From the NCBI GenBank assembly GCA_964019135.1, contig OZ025260.1:36809373-36873372 (forward strand): a stretch of 64,000 nucleotides of DNA. The letters run 5' to 3'. The position numbers and the translations under genes were made by a program. Below, in pieces: positions 60,766 to 64,000 of the stretch. Every line of letters starts with the position of its first letter. Position 1 is the first letter of the stretch. The notes under the pieces were generated by a model. That model saw only the letters and a list, made by a program, of their open reading frames with translations. It was not told the origin of the DNA and did no database searches. The DNA comes from Arenicola marina (lineage: Eukaryota > Annelida > Polychaeta > Arenicolidae).

Positions 60766-61953
60766 CTTTTTTAGGGATTTACGCTAGACCTGATTAGGAT
60801 GACAGATTATTTCACGTCGGAGTAACGTTAGACCACCAGAGGGCCTTTTTCGGCACGGCGACACGACGATTTTTAAAATCGACAAACGCGACATTGGGGT
60901 TGCCTTAAATCGACATGCGACACAAGACTTTGCGACAAGCGACATGGGCAAAAACTTAAAGTTGCATGTGGAGTTGTTTCGCTGTTTTTGAATGCCAAAT
61001 TTGCGTATAAGAACACAAACCTATAGCCTTAAGGTTCATAACTGACAATAAACACCTACCATATCGCTCCCCAATTATCTGCCAATGAGCAAAACATTTC
61101 AAATTCATGAATTGTCCGCCACAAAAATGAAAACTTGTGCTGATTTGAAACGTCATACACGTGTGTACACAAGTCGTTTACCGGTGCCACCGACAGGGGG
61201 CCCAAGCGCTAAATTATATGAGACAATAGAAGCGTCCGGAGCGCCACTTTTTCTTTGGCGGTGGCCGTTGACACTGTTTGTGGTCAAAGGTAACATTTCC
61301 GTTAACGTTTATGTTTATTTTGGTACAGCCGTTGCAACGGTCAGCTCCACATGTAACTTTAACTTCGAAAAAACACATCGTCCCTTGTCGACGCGACGTA
61401 AGGTTCTCCACCCCCCCCCCCCACCTCCCGCTACCCCTTCTCGATCCCAGGTCGGTTGTGCCTGTGCTCCAGGCGCCAACATCGGGGAACTCCCTCTGTG
61501 AACGCACATATTCAAAGTCCCCCCACCCCGATCGCAAGTTCTGGAGTCCCCCAGTCGCAGTTTTAAAATATCCGCTCTATATATTTATACACATGGCTCA
61601 AAGTAATGCCCGCAGCACCCAATTGGCCATTTATAAGGTCTACAGTGCGTACGTTGCCCGTTGAAGGCTTTACTGAGCTCAAATTGGCAATTGAAGGCCA
61701 TTTTTAGCCCAAATTGGCCGCAATTATTCCAATCTGCCCACCTACTTAGCTACCATCACTATGACTCCATAAATAGTTATAATCCGACACAAAGGGCCAT
61801 TGGTATCACCGTTTACCCATGCCGCTGATAGAATTCCTGGGCCACGCCTTGACGTCAAAACGACCCCTTTCTTTTCAATTTGAAGGTCAAACCGTGGGAC
61901 TCGGTATATGCAATAGTTAGCCTACTGAAATGAAGAAATAGCCTGTTATTAAT
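60766..61953. other. D-E spacer with small repeats, no gene seen
   Basis: Includes a stretch rich in CGACA motifs (60855..60955) and one with repeated AATTGGC words (61620..61720). A C-run near 61410 produces proline-rich open frames in several overlapping registers, which argues against a real gene. Confidence 0.45.
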
Positions 61954-62713
61954 AATAGTCTGGGCAAACTAGGGATATACCCAACACAAATTGCAATAGT
62001 AATGAAACCTGTTTTTTCTCATTCCTTAGGTATCTAGGAGTAGCCTTTCCAAAATCTATTCATTGGAACATATTTTTAAGGGGGTGGCTTACTTTACCCT
62101 ATTAACCCCACAAGAAGCAACGTATTTTTACATAAACGAAATGACAGGGAGGCGAGGCAGTTGAGACCTGCACTACGAATTGTGACCTACAATACCATAT
62201 TTCCAGTTCGCGTGATAGAGCGTTATTTAAACTGCAAAATACAACAAACATAGATAAAATATATTGTATATTAAAGTTTATAGGAATCTTTACATTTAGA
62301 ACCTGTTTTTCTGTTTTCCGACTGTCGATCGACGCAGTATATTTGCATGGCGAGCCGGATGGGTCTCAGGTTTAACAATAAAGATATTTTATTTTTGTTT
62401 GTTGCATTTGGTAGATGAAATAACACTCTATTACATATAGTAGGGGTAGGCTACGAGGGTCTAAATTCGTAGTAGGGGTCTCAATTACACAACTTTTCTG
62501 CCAGTTCGTGTACGGACAAATACGTAATCAATTCTGGTGTTTCGGGGGTAGGGTAAAAATAGGCCCGTAAAAAAATATGTTCCAACGAATATATTTCGGT
62601 AGATTTTGGAAATGATATTACCAGATACATATAGAATGAGAAAAAACAGGTTTGATTACTATTGCAATTTGTTTCGGGTTGACCCCTGATTCTGCACAGG
62701 CTGCCCGGACTAT
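61954..62713. mobile_element. Fold-back element with long inverted arms (about 760 bp)
   Basis: Left AATAGTCTGGGCA and right TGCCCGGACTATA are inverted. Inward, blocks such as AATTGCAATAGTAAT, CCTGTTTTTTCTCATTC and GGAACATATTTTT recur as complements on the right. The arms are about 150 bp and imperfect. No transposase frame. It sits about 700 bp upstream of gene E. Confidence 0.7.
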
Positions 62714-63420
62714 AAGTGAATTAATAATCATCGTATAACGTCGCGGTTTGGTTCAGCATGTTTCAAAAGATACGCCCTTTGACCCAAAATCGATTTTCGT
62801 TATCATCAGTGTCCCCACTGACTTCTTGTCTATATGTATATCTTCTTGATACACATAGATCTGCGGGTGACATTTGACACGCGTCCGCACTGACACGTGG
62901 TGTATTGCATCACCCGTTGGTGATATGGCCAATCACATCAAAGACAGAGTATGGGCCGCGCTTGCTATATTTATTCCGAATTTTGTTCCTCTATGAATGA
63001 GTACTTTCCATGACGATATGAACTGAACCCTATATCGCTATTGGTGGAAGCAATAGTGCTTTGATTACAAAATCTAGACTATTAAGCCAACCTGCCAAGG
63101 GAATCTCCTCTTGACGGCAAATTGTATTTTGTTACATAAATATTGTATCAGCCGCCCATAGGAGGCTGATTGCGGCTTGGTGGTGCAATACCGTCGCTAT
63201 CAATGGCAGTCAAGTGTCCTGCTACACACAGACAGCCTCCACCGCCCCTCCCTCCCCCCCCCCCCCCCCCACACACACACAGAGCCGATATATTACAAAG
63301 CTCAAGTCGACTCATCTGAACCGGCCAGCTGGCCAGGTCGTCGCTGTACCCGTCGTTTGGCGTTGTCAATGAGCTGTCAGAGGAAGTCACGCAGCCACGC
63401 GAGACCTCGCCAAGATCAAA
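62714..63420 (+). promoter_or_regulatory. Upstream region and 5' UTR of gene E
   Basis: A C-run with CA repeats sits at 63250..63282. GATATATTAC near 63286 is a weak TATA candidate about 130 bp before the ATG, a spacing similar to genes B and D. The rest has no recognised feature. Confidence 0.3.
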
Positions 63421-63491
63421 ATGGAGATTTTGGGACTGACCATTCCGACATGGCTGTTGGTTGCCATAGCCACGATCTATCTGTTATACCG
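63421..63491 (+). CDS. Gene E: CYP3-like cytochrome P450, exon 1 only (gene leaves window)
   Basis: A 71-bp first exon starts with ATG and ends at a GTAAG donor, encoding [11 protein letters not shown] and a hydrophobic stretch ending LLYR. Length, phase and sequence match exon 1 of genes B, C and D, with D closest. It would anchor the enzyme in the ER. The rest of the gene lies to the right of the window, so nothing can be said about its integrity. Divergent from D, spaced about 5.9 kb, similar to the 6.5 kb between B and C. Confidence 0.88.
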
Positions 63492-63849
63492 GTAAGTGTG
63501 TGAGTGTAGCCCCATCTGTGGCGCCGTGTGGATGCGGGCTCAGACATTTGTATGTGTCTGGCAGACAGACGTGCGGCATGAGTGTCGGTCGTCGTAATTA
63601 ACAGGGGCTGGCAACCCGCACTGTGAGCTGAATCCGGCGCATGCAACTGTGCCTATGCCTGTCTGAGGTCCAGCAGCCGGTGCTTGCAGCCTGTGTTGTC
63701 GGTACTGCGAGAGTACGGACTCGAGCATTCACGCTGGTCTCACAAGGCATAGTATGGAAAGCCGTTAGGCATTAAATAATTAGGCTAATAAACCCCACTG
63801 TCCCGCGTGTTACATGCTGGGTTTACATGTTTGCCACAGCAGCTGTACG

Positions 63850-64000
63850 TACGTCGTCGTAAGGATATGGGTGACCCATAAGCATGACATAAATATGGGT
63901 GACCCATAAGCATGACTTCAATATGAATGATCCATGAGCATTACTATAAGATATGGGTAACCCATAATGCATGACTATAAGATATGGGTGACCCATAAGC
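63850..64000. repeat. Roughly 30-bp array in gene E intron 1, cut by window edge
   Basis: About five copies of GATATGGGTGACCCATAAGC plus ATGACTATAA and variants. Each unit holds the near palindrome ATGGGTGACCCAT. It continues past position 64000. Confidence 0.85.

Noticed and set aside
61085..61664. Overlapping 107-138 codon frames with proline tracts
   Set aside because: All cross a C-run and are mutually exclusive; no splice or domain support.

Overview
The window is eukaryotic nuclear DNA: split genes with GT-AG introns, no operons, and many tandem and dispersed repeats. It holds a cluster of five paralogous cytochrome P450 genes of clan 3 (CYP3/CYP5-like). Their exon lengths closely follow the vertebrate CYP3A pattern as I remember it (71, 53, 89, 149, 128, 161 and 163 bp, with a vertebrate 227-bp exon split here as 89+138). 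With the minisatellite-rich introns and tRNA-derived SINEs, this points to an invertebrate chordate, most likely a lancelet (Branchiostoma). The species is an inference.

Layout: gene A (+, exons 2-14, 938..7762; exon 1 lies off the left edge), gene B (-, 14 exons, 11816..29731), gene C (+, 14 exons, 36243..46139), gene D (-, 14 exons, 49260..57512) and gene E (+, only exon 1, 63421..63491, running off the right edge). Orientation alternates, giving convergent pairs A/B and C/D and divergent pairs B/C and D/E. Every exon I could place keeps frame and every complete gene has the P450 hallmarks: N-terminal anchor, C-helix WKHVR, I-helix AG[FY]ETT, K-helix ETLR, PERF, and the FGxGPRxCxG heme loop.

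B plus the A-B spacer (about 8768..29925) and C plus the C-D spacer (about 35020..49105) are two arms of one large inverted duplication around a spacer of about 5.1 kb. Because the arms align intron by intron, each is a control for the other. Minisatellites sit at matching places but are expanded unequally: the 28-bp array in intron 9 is about 6.1 kb in B and about 150 bp in C; the 35-bp array in intron 1 is longer in C; the 32-bp array in intron 6 is longer in B; the 18-bp array in intron 11 is one copy in B and about 17 in C; and a 54-bp tRNA-like SINE unit has about 7 copies on the left and 14 on the right.

The most notable single events are a 1,055-bp TTAA-target element lying inside what looks like the TATA box of gene C (empty site preserved at gene B), a 39-bp intronic array in gene B built from the exon 12 splice-acceptor region and open in frame with exon 12, and a SINE insertion in intron 12 of C with a target-site duplication and an empty site in B.

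The products are expected to be ER-anchored monooxygenases taking electrons from P450 reductase and oxidising xenobiotics or endogenous lipids. Actual substrates cannot be read from the sequence. I saw no tRNA, rRNA or CRISPR locus.
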